Shown: positions 8,540-16,472 of the stretch, piece by piece
How positions within the stretch are numbered: the first letter of the stretch is position 1
Layout: each line of letters opens with the position of its first letter
Assembly: GCF_000160455.2 (NCBI RefSeq)
Contig: NZ_ACJX03000001.1
Coordinates: 1,126,001-1,190,000, forward strand
Reading direction: 5' to 3'
DNA: 64,000 nt
Source of the DNA: Acetomicrobium hydrogeniformans ATCC BAA-1850
Lineage (GTDB): Bacteria; Synergistota; Synergistia; Synergistales; Acetomicrobiaceae
Made by a program: the position numbers and the translations under genes
The notes under the pieces: model-generated
What the model saw: only the letters and a program-made list of their open reading frames with translations
What the model was told of the DNA's origin: nothing
Databases searched by the model: none

Positions 8540-9415
8540 ATGAACGAAATTGTAATAATAAGCGGTAAAGGCGGCACGGGAAAAACCAGTATAGCGGCTT
8601 CGTTCGCTGCCATTGGGAAGAGCAAGATTTTGGCAGATTGTGATGTAGACGCCTCCGATCTTCACCTTGTCATGTCTCCCAGAATAGCAGAAAAGGGTGA
8701 ATTTTGGAGCGGGAAAAAAGCTCGCATCGAAGAGGAAAAGTGCAACAAGTGCGGCCTTTGTCAAAAGCTATGTCGGTTCGGCGCAATAAAAGACTTTAAG
8801 GTCGATCGCCTCTCATGTGAAGGGTGCAGTTTCTGTTTTCATGCATGCCCAGCCGGCGCAATAGTGATGGAAGATGTCCTATCGGGCCACTGGTTCGTGT
8901 CCGAGACCAGGTATGGCCCTTTGGTTTATGCAAGACTCATTCCCGGAGAAGAGAACTCGGGAAAGCTCGTGGCTTTGGTGAGGCAGAAAGCAAAGGCATT
9001 GGCCGAAGAAAAAGCGTTAAAGTATATTATCACCGATGGGCCGCCAGGTATAGGTTGCCCGGTAATATCGTCCCTTTCAGGAGCTGCAATGGCTTTGTTG
9101 GTAGCTGAACCCACTGTGTCAGGGGTCTACGATTTGGAACGCGTGGCGGGAGTTTGCAAACACTTCCGCGTTCCGGCTGCAGTCTGTATAAACAAATACG
9201 ACTTAAACGAGGAAATAGGCCGCGAGATCGAAAGATACTGTAGTCAGCGAGGCATAGAATTGATCGGTAAACTTCCCTTCGACGAGGTTTTTGTTGAAGC
9301 TATATCGCGAGGAGTGCCGGTGGTAGAGGTCGATAGAGGAAACATAAAAGACGAAATAGAGCGAATGTGGGATGCCATTGTTACGATGGTAGAAATCAAT
9401 AGAAAGAGGAGATGA
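8540..9415 (+). CDS. P-loop ATPase with ferredoxin insert (MinD superfamily), second copy
   Basis: 291 aa, paralog of the preceding protein. Walker A is SGKGGTGKTS; ferredoxin cysteines are CNKCGLCQKLC and CEGCSFCFHAC; the switch region reads DGPPGIGCP. ATG follows AGGAAAG. The spacing of 21 bases supports one operon. The two copies probably form a heterodimer that moves or delivers a metal cluster using ATP. Confidence 0.85.
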   Translation: MNEIVIISGKGGTGKTSIAASFAAIGKSKILADCDVDASDLHLVMSPRIAEKGEFWSGKKARIEEEKCNKCGLCQKLCRFGAIKDFKVDRLSCEGCSFCFHACPAGAIVMEDVLSGHWFVSETRYGPLVYARLIPGEENSGKLVALVRQKAKALAEEKALKYIITDGPPGIGCPVISSLSGAAMALLVAEPTVSGVYDLERVAGVCKHFRVPAAVCINKYDLNEEIGREIERYCSQRGIELIGKLPFDEVFVEAISRGVPVVEVDRGNIKDEIERMWDAIVTMVEINRKRR

Positions 9416-9419
9416 TGCC

Positions 9420-9818
9420 ATGAAAGTGATGATTGCTTCTGATAGAGGTGTTGTTTGTCCCCATTTCGGCCACGCTCCAGAATTTAGACTCGTTGAGATC
9501 GATGGAAGCAAAGTTGTAAAAGAAAAGATTTACACTAATCCTGGACATGCACCGGGAGTGCTGCCCAGATGGATGAAGGATCTTGATGTGGATATAGTGA
9601 TAGCAGGAGATATGGGGCCGAGGGCAAGAGATTTGTTTGCCTCTTTCGGCATAACGGTTCAAACGTGCGATCCCATGAGTGTAGATAGCGCGCTCGAAGC
9701 ATTTATAAAGGGCAATCTTTCCGGCAGTTCCAACACTTGTCATCATGGCGAGGAACATGGTGCAGGTGCTGCTTGTAACGGGCATCACGAAGCATTAGAG
9801 GAATTGCAGGGGCAATAA
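9420..9818 (+). CDS. NifX-like dinitrogenase iron-molybdenum cofactor family protein
   Basis: 132 aa. Starts [22 protein letters not shown] and contains [19 protein letters not shown], both typical of the small NifX-like domain. The end is rich in His and Cys ([20 protein letters not shown]), a possible metal-binding tail. It begins four bases after the ATPase stop, with a GAGGAGATG start context. Likely a carrier or scaffold for the metal cluster handled by the neighbouring ATPases. Confidence 0.85.
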   Translation: MKVMIASDRGVVCPHFGHAPEFRLVEIDGSKVVKEKIYTNPGHAPGVLPRWMKDLDVDIVIAGDMGPRARDLFASFGITVQTCDPMSVDSALEAFIKGNLSGSSNTCHHGEEHGAGAACNGHHEALEELQGQ

Positions 9819-9819
9819 A

Positions 9820-10095
9820 TTGGCATATGCTGTAAATCCCAATATATGTCAAGGTTGCGGGGTATGCGCTAAGACATGCCCCACAGGAGCCATAAAAGTG
9901 GAAGATGGCAAAGCAATCATAGACCAAACTCTCTGCAACCAGTGTGGTGCATGTGTCACAGTTTGCCCCTACGGAGCCATATTTCGAGACCTTTCCGAGA
10001 TTCAGGGACTAGAGCCGGTCAAAGAGGGGTATGGCGAAGGGTCTTTTGTAGTTATAAGGGCGAAAAAATCTCGTGCTGAGCCTGTTTATAGCTAA
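9820..10095 (+). CDS. 4Fe-4S ferredoxin
   Basis: 91 aa with two 4Fe-4S motifs, [16 protein letters not shown] and [19 protein letters not shown] start two bases after the previous stop, behind an AGGGGC ribosome binding site. It supplies electrons or acts as cluster partner for the ATPase cluster. The last 35 residues after the second cluster are not recognised. Confidence 0.85.
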   Translation: MAYAVNPNICQGCGVCAKTCPTGAIKVEDGKAIIDQTLCNQCGACVTVCPYGAIFRDLSEIQGLEPVKEGYGEGSFVVIRAKKSRAEPVYS

Positions 10096-10171
10096 AGTCG
10101 GGGACTTTTGTAGATCTTTGGACTAATCTTTTGGTGTTGAAATGAGATTGTAAACGTTTGATTTGTCTGGC

Positions 10172-10201
10172 TTGATATACCCTACATGGGTATGGTAAAA
10201 T
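10172..10201 (+). promoter_or_regulatory. Promoter with CsoR/CstR-like operator in the spacer
   Basis: TTGATA at 10172-10177 and TAAAAT at 10196-10201 are 18 bases apart. Between them ATACCC (10177-10182) and GGGTAT (10188-10193) form a perfect inverted repeat around TACAT. The ATACCC-n-GGGTAT pattern is that of CsoR-family repressors (copper CsoR, persulfide CstR). The same layout occurs at 17964-17992. The regulator gene is not in the window. Confidence 0.5.
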
Positions 10202-10246
10202 AGGTCCACACAAGTTGGAACGCTGCGCTCTCAGAAGCGGAGGGAT

Positions 10247-11038
10247 ATGCAGATGGAAGGGAAAGGACAGATAGACCCCCAAACGTGGAAGGGCATTCGC
10301 TCTGTAATGCAAGTGCAGCTTATGGTAGCTTTCGTCGTGGCCGTGCTGATGCTGAAACAATGGTGGTTTTGCGCCTTGATGATAGCCTTGGGTGGCTTGC
10401 TCTCCGCATTCCATGGGAGGATATGGTGTGGCTTGCTCTGCCCTAACGGCGGATTCATCGATCTAATCTGGTCGAAGATCTCTCTGAGATTATTGCCTTT
10501 CCCAAGATGGCTCAACAAGGGCAGAGTCCTTCAAAGCGCATTCCTCATCGGTATGATTGGATATTTCGCCTGGATCGTTTGGCTTGTCAATGTCCATAAG
10601 GGCTTGCCAATAGCTTATGCTTCTTACGCCCAGCACGGCTATTTGTTCCTGCGATTTTGCCAAGTCATGCTGGCTTTGGCGGCGGGTTTAGCAATCGTAT
10701 TTGAGCCCAGAACGTTCTGCGCTCACCTGTGCCCGGGCGGCACGATAGGGACGATAGCAGCTGCATTGACTAAAAGGAGCCCTATAGTGATGGATGCGGA
10801 GAAGTGCGCAGGTTGTAGGGTTTGTACTTCCGTCTGCGATGCCCCAGACCGTCTCCTCGTGCCGCTCATCGAGAAATCACAGACGCTGCAGGCCCAAGGC
10901 AAGAAGGAAAAGCTTCCCATTTCGCCAGAATGCTACGGGTGTCTCGACTGTGTGGCAATTTGTCCCAAAGGCGCTCTGCGCGTAGAAACCTTAAACGCAT
11001 CTGAAACAGAGGGAGTTCCCCTGAAAGAAGCACAGTAA
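10247..11038 (+). CDS. NapH-like membrane 4Fe-4S protein
   Basis: 263 aa. N-terminal half has four or five membrane segments with the two conserved CxxxCP motifs of the NapH/CcoG-type membrane domain (CGLLCPNGGF, CAHLCPGGTIG). The C-terminal half carries two 4Fe-4S sites, CAGCRVCTSVCDAP and CYGCLDCVAICPKGAL. ATG 10247 follows GCGGAGGG. Likely moves electrons between the membrane and a soluble partner. Its own promoter and CsoR/CstR-like operator suggest response to reactive sulfur or copper rather than only iron. Confidence 0.8.
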   Translation: MQMEGKGQIDPQTWKGIRSVMQVQLMVAFVVAVLMLKQWWFCALMIALGGLLSAFHGRIWCGLLCPNGGFIDLIWSKISLRLLPFPRWLNKGRVLQSAFLIGMIGYFAWIVWLVNVHKGLPIAYASYAQHGYLFLRFCQVMLALAAGLAIVFEPRTFCAHLCPGGTIGTIAAALTKRSPIVMDAEKCAGCRVCTSVCDAPDRLLVPLIEKSQTLQAQGKKEKLPISPECYGCLDCVAICPKGALRVETLNASETEGVPLKEAQ

Positions 11039-11068
11039 CAGCAATAATTTTTGTCGGAGGTGAAGGAT

Positions 11069-11251
11069 ATGAATGAAAGGGGTTTTCGATGCCTCAATTG
11101 CGGTGAGGAGTTTTATGGAGAATCGTCGAGGGAGATTCAGTGCCCTCAATGTCGCAGCCATGTGGTTATGCTCCTCGAAGGCCCGTCGCTGCGCAAAGCA
11201 GCGGGCAGCAGTGGAAGCGACGGCGGCAGCTGCCCATTGTGCAATATTTAA
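11069..11251 (+). CDS. Small zinc-ribbon protein (FmdB-like)
   Basis: About 60 aa. A zinc ribbon is formed by CLNCGEEF and CPQCRSH, and a third pair, CPLCNI, sits at the very end. ATG 11069 has a perfect GGAGGTGAAGG ribosome binding site. It follows the NapH-like gene by 30 bases and is probably co-transcribed. Role unknown; perhaps redox or metal sensing. Confidence 0.7.
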   Translation: MNERGFRCLNCGEEFYGESSREIQCPQCRSHVVMLLEGPSLRKAAGSSGSDGGSCPLCNI

Positions 11252-11378
11252 GTTTGTGGAAGACTGCCAAGTAAATCCTATTTTGACAGAAAAATAGGGC
11301 TTGGCGACGTCGTTGAAGGCGGGCAAGAGGGTGTATAATCTCAAAATGAGAAAGGTTATCTAGAAGGGGGTGTTTCTC

Positions 11379-12329
11379 ATGAGCATATTCGGTCCCGTTC
11401 CGTCTCGTCGGTTGGGATCGAGCCTTGGCATTAACAACATCCCCTATAAGATCTGTTCTTATACATGCGTCTATTGCCAGATCGGGCCAACGTTGCGCAT
11501 GGAGACCCAGCGCCAGCACTACAGCGATCCGGAAGAACTCGCTGCTCGTGTCAAAAAAAGACTCTTGCAGCTTGCGGAAAGGGGAGAACGAGTCGATTAT
11601 CTAACAATCGTTCCCGATGGTGAACCCACACTTGACCTCGCCCTTGAAGAGTTGCTATTGAGGTTGAAGGAAACGGGCATTCCTGCAGCCGTTATTTCCA
11701 ACGCCTCTCTCATCTCGAAGGCAGATGTAAGGAGGGCTCTATATGTTGCGGATTGGGTCAGCCTGAAAATTGACGCCCTTACGGAAAACTTATGGAAACG
11801 AATCGACCGCCCGCACCCATCCCTTGATCATGGCGATATCCTTGTCGGCATGGAGGAATTCGCTCGTTCCTATAAAGGCACGCTGTGCAGCGAAACCATG
11901 CTTGTGAAGGGTCTTAACGACGGACCGGCGGAACTCGAAAAAGTTGCTCGGTTTGTCTCCTCCAGCCTGAGTCCCAGCAAGGCCTACATTTCCGTCCCCA
12001 CCCGTCCTCCCGCCGCCTCATGGGTACAGATGCCCGATGCAGAGACGGTCGCAGCCGCCTATGCAATATTTACAGAGCAAGGGATTGATACAGAAACGCT
12101 AACGGGCTACGAGGGCAACGCCTTTGTAGTTACCGACGACCCTGTAGAGGAAATTTTAAACATCACCGCCGTCCACCCCATGCGCAGCGACGCCGTCAAA
12201 GAGGTTTTGCGCCGCAAGGGCTCCGACGAAAAAAGCATTGATCGCCTCGTCGCCGAAGGCAGGATCAGACGGGTTCAATACGGGAATTGGGTCTATTATG
12301 TCCGAGTTATGAAAGAAGGGGAACGGTAA
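11379..12329 (+). CDS. Radical SAM protein (COG0731-like)
   Basis: About 316 aa. Starts MSIFGPVPSRRLGSSLGIN, the hallmark of a widespread uncharacterised radical SAM group, followed by CSYTCVYCQIG (CX3CX2C). The middle has the GEPTLD segment of SAM binding. The C-terminal part resembles a small winged helix. ATG 11379 follows AAGGGGGTG, better than the upstream GTG 11370. A probable -10 TATAAT lies just upstream near 11335. The substrate is unknown. Confidence 0.8.
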   Translation: MSIFGPVPSRRLGSSLGINNIPYKICSYTCVYCQIGPTLRMETQRQHYSDPEELAARVKKRLLQLAERGERVDYLTIVPDGEPTLDLALEELLLRLKETGIPAAVISNASLISKADVRRALYVADWVSLKIDALTENLWKRIDRPHPSLDHGDILVGMEEFARSYKGTLCSETMLVKGLNDGPAELEKVARFVSSSLSPSKAYISVPTRPPAASWVQMPDAETVAAAYAIFTEQGIDTETLTGYEGNAFVVTDDPVEEILNITAVHPMRSDAVKEVLRRKGSDEKSIDRLVAEGRIRRVQYGNWVYYVRVMKEGER

Positions 12330-12369
12330 AAATGTCGAAATTTTCCCTTGACGTCCTGAAATGACATGT

Positions 12370-12673
12370 CTACCCCTTTACCATATCGTTAAGCCTCCTT
12401 ATCTTGTTCTCATAGGCGTGAGATAGTCTTTCTGAAGATCGAACTATTTCCCTGGATAGCCATACAATGTCTATAGAGTTCCTAGTTACCAGCAGTTTTT
12501 TATCCGTGTCGCATCTCCTCCAGCCTGTATATGTCCTCACCATGGCTTTGTGCTTTAATGCATGTACTTCGGTCCAGCCCGTAGATACCTCCGTGGCCGT
12601 AAGGGCTTAGATCCTTAAAGAAAAATTTCATCTAAAAGGGATTCTCGGGATGGTTATTCTCTTTGTCAATCAT
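12370..12673 (-). pseudogene. Decayed small gene, family not recognised
   Basis: This fills the 410-base gap between the radical SAM and permease genes. Read on the minus strand from ATG 12673 it gives MIDKENNHPENPF, then an in-frame TAG, then MKFFFKDLSPYGHGGIYG and more up to LEEMRHG and a stop. A one-base shift continues as DKKLLVTRNSIDIVWLSRE to a stop at 12370. An AAAGGAG box precedes the ATG. A coherent protein of about 100 aa, broken by one nonsense codon and one frameshift, is the simplest reading. Confidence 0.5.
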
Positions 12674-12723
12674 GAGGAAACAAACTCCTTTCGAAGAGAT
12701 TAATTTTGAGGAAGACCGGAAAG

Positions 12724-12764
12724 TTGACATCTGAGTGTTATGGATTATATTATTCGTAATACTC
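12724..12764 (+). promoter_or_regulatory. Promoter and inverted repeat before the FecCD-type importer
   Basis: TTGACA at 12724-12729 and TATATT at 12746-12751 are 16 bases apart. GAGTGTTA (12733-12740) and TAATACTC (12757-12764) form an inverted repeat with one mismatch that straddles the -10. A metal-dependent repressor could bind here, but the repeat is not a clear Fur box. Confidence 0.45.
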
Positions 12765-12784
12765 ATCTTATTAGGGGGCTCGCA

Positions 12785-13846
12785 ATGTCAAGCAGATCTA
12801 CTATCGAGGCATATAAAGCATATACTTACCGTCGCAAAGTGATGTTTTTCACTCTCACCTTAGGGCTTATGGCGATGGTCTTCGTCTCCCTCTCCGTAGG
12901 CTCCTCCCAAGTAAATTTAAGCGATGCCTTTGCAGCCTTGTTAGGGCGTTCCGATGACGTTACATCTACCATCCTATGGCGTATCAGGCTTCCTAGGATC
13001 ATTGGAGCGGTCCTCGCCGGATGGGGGCTTGCCATGGGAGGGGTGGCGATGCAGTGCATCCTGCACAACCCCCTTGCTTCTCCTTATACGCTTGGGGTCT
13101 CTCAGGGGGCGGCGTTTGGAGCTGCCGTTGCTCTCGTCATTTTAGGTTTGGGACCGAGCGGCAAAAACGAAAGCTTCTTGGCAGGTTTGCCTTGGGGCGT
13201 GAGCATGTTCGCCTTTTTAGGGGCTTTCGCCTCCACATGGCTCATCTTGTTCCTGAGCCAAAGAAGGCGCCTATCTCCCGAAGCTATTGTGCTATCAGGG
13301 GTCGCCCTGTCAGCGCTCGCCACGTCGGGCACCATGATGATCCAATATTTCGCCAGCGACATTGAGGTGGCATCTATCGTGTTTTGGACCTTCGGCGATG
13401 TGGGGAGGGCTTCCTGGAATGAACTCCTTCTAATGGTCCTCTCTATCGTTCCTGCGAGCTTGTTCTTTCTGCTCAACCGCTGGAACATGAACGCCCTCGC
13501 CGCAGGAGACGATGTTGCGAAGAGCCTTGGCGTAAATGCCGAACGCCTGAGAAAGATGAGCCTCATAATAGCTGCTTTAATTGCCGCTGTAGCGGTCGCA
13601 ACTTTTGGCGTTATCGGATTCGTAGGCCTCGTCGCACCACACATAACCCGTAGATTGGTGGGCGGAGATCACCGCCATCTATTGCCCCAATCGTGCGTTG
13701 TGGGAGCTTTGATACTGCTCTGCGCAGACACGGCTGCCAGGAGCGTTATGGCGCCAATTGTGCTTCCCGTCGGCATCGTAACCTCTTTCATGGGGGCACC
13801 GCTTTTTCTCTATCTGCTCATGAAGGGAGGATATGGAAAATCCTAA
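12785..13846 (+). CDS. Iron-complex/corrinoid ABC transporter permease (FecCD/BtuC family)
   Basis: About 353 aa with around ten membrane segments and FecCD motifs (RLPRIIGAVLAGWGLAMGG; NPLASPYTLGVSQGA; GFVGLVAPHITRRLVGGDHR). ATG 12785 with a GGGGG box is preferred over ATG 12740, which would overlap the promoter repeat. It forms an importer with the following ATPase and binding protein, for a ferric chelate, heme or corrinoid; the sequence does not decide which. Confidence 0.85.
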   Translation: MSSRSTIEAYKAYTYRRKVMFFTLTLGLMAMVFVSLSVGSSQVNLSDAFAALLGRSDDVTSTILWRIRLPRIIGAVLAGWGLAMGGVAMQCILHNPLASPYTLGVSQGAAFGAAVALVILGLGPSGKNESFLAGLPWGVSMFAFLGAFASTWLILFLSQRRRLSPEAIVLSGVALSALATSGTMMIQYFASDIEVASIVFWTFGDVGRASWNELLLMVLSIVPASLFFLLNRWNMNALAAGDDVAKSLGVNAERLRKMSLIIAALIAAVAVATFGVIGFVGLVAPHITRRLVGGDHRHLLPQSCVVGALILLCADTAARSVMAPIVLPVGIVTSFMGAPLFLYLLMKGGYGKS

Positions 13847-14637
13847 CAGCCAAAGATGTCTCATTTGGATACCGAAAAGATGTAGTCCTAAAAGGGATAA
13901 CGATCTCAGTGGACAGAGGGACCACAACGGCAATCCTCGGTATGAACGGCTCGGGTAAATCGACGCTTATAAAGTGCCTCAATGGTTTACTGAAGCCGTG
14001 GTTAGGAGTTGTTATGCTCGATGGCGACAACCTAAGCGAGCTAAATCGCCAGCAGATATCGCAAAAGGTCGCTTATGTACCGCAACGTTCTCCTGAAGGT
14101 GAGCTTTCCGTCTTCGATGCCGTGCTGTTGGGACGAAAACCCCACATGAGGTGGAATCCTACAGATAGAGACTTCGAAGTAGTTGACGAAGCCCTGTGCG
14201 CCATGGGGCTTGAGAAGTACGCCCTTCGTCCCGTCAGAGAACTCTCCGGGGGCGAAATCCAGCGAGTCGCTTTGGCCCGAGCCATAGCTCAAGAGCCAGA
14301 TGCACTCCTGCTCGATGAACCGACCAGCAGCCTCGACCTCCATCGACAGATCGAGGTGATGAATTTGCTCTGCGAGTTGGCAAGAGAAAGGGGCATGGCG
14401 ATAATTTTTTCTCTCCACGACATAAACCTGGCCCTTCGTTTTGCCGACAAATTTCTCTTGCTGCGAGATGGCGAGGTTTATGCCTACGGTGGACGGGAGA
14501 TCCTTACTCCTAAGCTCATAGAAGAGGTATTTGACATTCGTGTTGTTATGCACCGCGTAGATGATCACTTCATAGTCATTCCAACATTCGAAACCAAAAA
14601 GGAAAGAATTTTTACAAAAGTTGAGGTAGGAGCATGA
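13831..14637 (+). CDS. Iron-complex/corrinoid ABC transporter ATP-binding protein
   Basis: About 266 aa. Walker A GMNGSGKST, signature LSGGEIQRVALARA, Walker B LLLDEPTSSLD, H-loop FSLHDINLAL, as in FecE/BtuD proteins. The start is odd. No ATG, GTG or TTG exists in frame near the conserved ILTAKDVSFGY. ATG 13833, behind a GAAGGGAGG box, is one frame off, so a single-base indel in the GAAAATCC stretch would give a normal start. Otherwise ATC 13840 or ATA 13831 must be used. It overlaps the permease end. Confidence 0.8.
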   Translation: MWKILTAKDVSFGYRKDVVLKGITISVDRGTTTAILGMNGSGKSTLIKCLNGLLKPWLGVVMLDGDNLSELNRQQISQKVAYVPQRSPEGELSVFDAVLLGRKPHMRWNPTDRDFEVVDEALCAMGLEKYALRPVRELSGGEIQRVALARAIAQEPDALLLDEPTSSLDLHRQIEVMNLLCELARERGMAIIFSLHDINLALRFADKFLLLRDGEVYAYGGREILTPKLIEEVFDIRVVMHRVDDHFIVIPTFETKKERIFTKVEVGA

Positions 14638-15722
14638 AAATAGGAACATTTGCACCAAAACGTATTTTGGCTTTTGGAGCGGCGCTCGCCCTCTTTTGGA
14701 TAACCTCTTCTGTTGTAGGGGCGGAACCTCTAACCGTTACAGATCTGGCAGGTAGATCCGTAACAATTGACCTTCCTGTGAAAAGGATAGTTTGCGCAGG
14801 ACCGGGAGCGCTTAGGCTTGTAGTCTATATGAACCAAACAGGAAAAGTGGTCGGCGTGGAAGAGATGGAAAAAGACCCGACAGGGCGACCTTATGCCTAT
14901 GCCCACCCAGAGTTCAAATCCCTTCCCACGATAGGCCCAGGAGGGCCAGCCTATATAGACCGCGGACCAGATCCAGAAGCAACCCTTGCATGCAAACCAG
15001 ACCTGCTTTTTGTAACATACATGCAAGGGCAAAACGCAGAAAAACTACAGAACAAACTGGGCGTTCCCGTTGTAGTGCTGTCCTATGGTCACTTGGCGAC
15101 TTTCGACGAGACAGTTTTCGATTCCTTCGAGTTGATCGGACGAATAATGGGATGCAACGATAGAAGGGCAGATGCCCTCGTCGAATTTTTCACGCAGATG
15201 AAGCAAGACTTGTTTGAACGAACAGCAGCAGTGAGCGAACATCGGCAAAAAGTATATGTAGGCGGGATTGGACATAAAGGGTCGCATGGCATCGATAGCA
15301 CCCTTAAGTCCTATCCTCCTTTTGAGTTTTTAGGCGTTAAAAGCGTCGTAGAAGGACTAAAAGGCGACCATATTTTTATAGACAGGGAAAAACTCTTGGA
15401 GTGGGATCCGGACGTGATTTTTATCGATGGCGGCGGAAGACATCTAATCCAGGCAGATATAGAAAAAAATCCGCACTTTTACAAACACCTGTCGGCGTTT
15501 AAACAGGGGAGAGTTTATTTGACTCTCCCCTATAACCACTACACCACAAACTTGGGCACCTGTTTTGCCAACGCTTATTACGTGGGTACCGTCTTATACC
15601 CAGAGGCGTTCAAAGACATCGATCCGGAGAAAAAGGCTAATGATATATATAAATTTCTCTTAGGCAAAGGCGCATATGATGATATGAAAAGGAGCTTTGG
15701 CGGCTATGGCCCCATATTTTAA
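14634..15722 (+). CDS. Iron-complex/corrinoid ABC transporter substrate-binding protein
   Basis: 362 aa. A signal peptide (hydrophobic AFGAALALFWITSSVVGA) leads into a class III periplasmic binding protein with DLAGRSVTIDLPVKRIV and the two lobes of the TroA/BtuF fold. No lipobox cysteine is seen. ATG overlaps the ATPase stop by four bases (ATGA), so the three genes are one operon. Length is on the long side for BtuF and closer to iron- or heme-chelate binding proteins. Confidence 0.85.
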   Translation: MKIGTFAPKRILAFGAALALFWITSSVVGAEPLTVTDLAGRSVTIDLPVKRIVCAGPGALRLVVYMNQTGKVVGVEEMEKDPTGRPYAYAHPEFKSLPTIGPGGPAYIDRGPDPEATLACKPDLLFVTYMQGQNAEKLQNKLGVPVVVLSYGHLATFDETVFDSFELIGRIMGCNDRRADALVEFFTQMKQDLFERTAAVSEHRQKVYVGGIGHKGSHGIDSTLKSYPPFEFLGVKSVVEGLKGDHIFIDREKLLEWDPDVIFIDGGGRHLIQADIEKNPHFYKHLSAFKQGRVYLTLPYNHYTTNLGTCFANAYYVGTVLYPEAFKDIDPEKKANDIYKFLLGKGAYDDMKRSFGGYGPIF

Positions 15723-15924
15723 ACGCCTCACTTTACATCTATTGGAACTTTACGCAAAATCTAGGATAGTCCCGATTAGCAATGCATGTCGCTTGCTACG
15801 TCATTACAACAAGCGGCATCAGACCCAAATGGATCCAACTTCTTCTCGTGGTTCCCTTAGCGCAGCATGTTACGGAATATATGTAATTCTACCTAAGAAT
15901 ATAGAGAACCAATACTATTATTGA

Positions 15925-16185
15925 CTACCGATATGCATCTCTGCGATGTCTTACCCGCATTACCATTACAGCCTTCTTCTCGTCGTCAACTTCATAAATT
16001 ATGCGATATTCTCTGACACGGATCCGCCAATCATTCTTTGACCCCACTATTTTGCGGCAACCTGCAGGTCTTGGATTTTCGGCCAAAGCTCTGATATTAG
16101 AGATAATGCGGTCAAAATCTTCGGAAGAAAGGCGCTTTAAATCCCGTTCGACTGCCCGTTCCAGGTAAACTCTATACTCGTCCAC
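15925..16185 (-). CDS. RelE/ParE family toxin
   Basis: 86 aa. Begins MDEYRVYLERAVERDLKRL and contains RVREYRIIYEVDDEKKAVMVMRVRHRRDAY, the usual RelE core with Arg, Tyr and His residues near the end. The GTG start overlaps the antitoxin gene. Expected to cut ribosome-bound mRNA or inhibit a related target when free. The 200 bases on its 3' side hold no clear gene. Confidence 0.85.
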   Translation of the reverse strand: MDEYRVYLERAVERDLKRLSSEDFDRIISNIRALAENPRPAGCRKIVGSKNDWRIRVREYRIIYEVDDEKKAVMVMRVRHRRDAYR

Positions 16186-16384
16186 TCTGACATTCTCTCA
16201 AAAATTCATCCAATTCCCTAAAATGCAGGGGCTTTTTGCGCATCTCTTCCAAGAGTTTCAAATCTTCCACGTCCTCCAAGCGTTCTAACAGCTCCCGATA
16301 TTCATTAATATCTAAAATTACAGCCACTGGTTTGCCATCTCGATATATAAATTCAGGTGTTTTTTTCTTAGCACCACTTTTCAT
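16172..16384 (-). CDS. RelB/Phd family antitoxin
   Basis: 70 aa. The segment FIYRDGKPVAVILDINEYRE is the Phd/YefM dimer motif. The acidic C-terminal half (LEDVEDLKLLEEMR) would wrap around the toxin. It lies upstream of the toxin and overlaps it by 14 bases, the standard order for such pairs. Confidence 0.85.
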   Translation of the reverse strand: MKSGAKKKTPEFIYRDGKPVAVILDINEYRELLERLEDVEDLKLLEEMRKKPLHFRELDEFLRECQSGRV

Positions 16385-16428
16385 GACTTTTCACCCCTAA
16401 TATATATTATAACCTAGCTTTGGCGTAC

Positions 16429-16472
16429 CCAGCCTATATAGGCCGTGGCCTGGATTTGGAGGCAAGGGTTGT
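16429..16472 (+). pseudogene. Short vestige of a substrate-binding-protein gene
   Basis: The plus strand here reads PAYIGRGLDLEA and matches PAYIDRGPDPEA of the binding protein at 14946-14989 (first 13 bases identical, about 31 of 44 overall, codons aligned). The rest of the gene is gone. On the minus strand the same bases encode the last residues of the flavoprotein gene, which looks like a rearrangement joint. Confidence 0.4.

Noticed and set aside
14041-14658. 205-aa minus-strand reading frame opposite the FecE/BtuD-type ATPase
   Set aside because: Shadow of a clearly conserved ABC ATPase gene; no recognisable motif.
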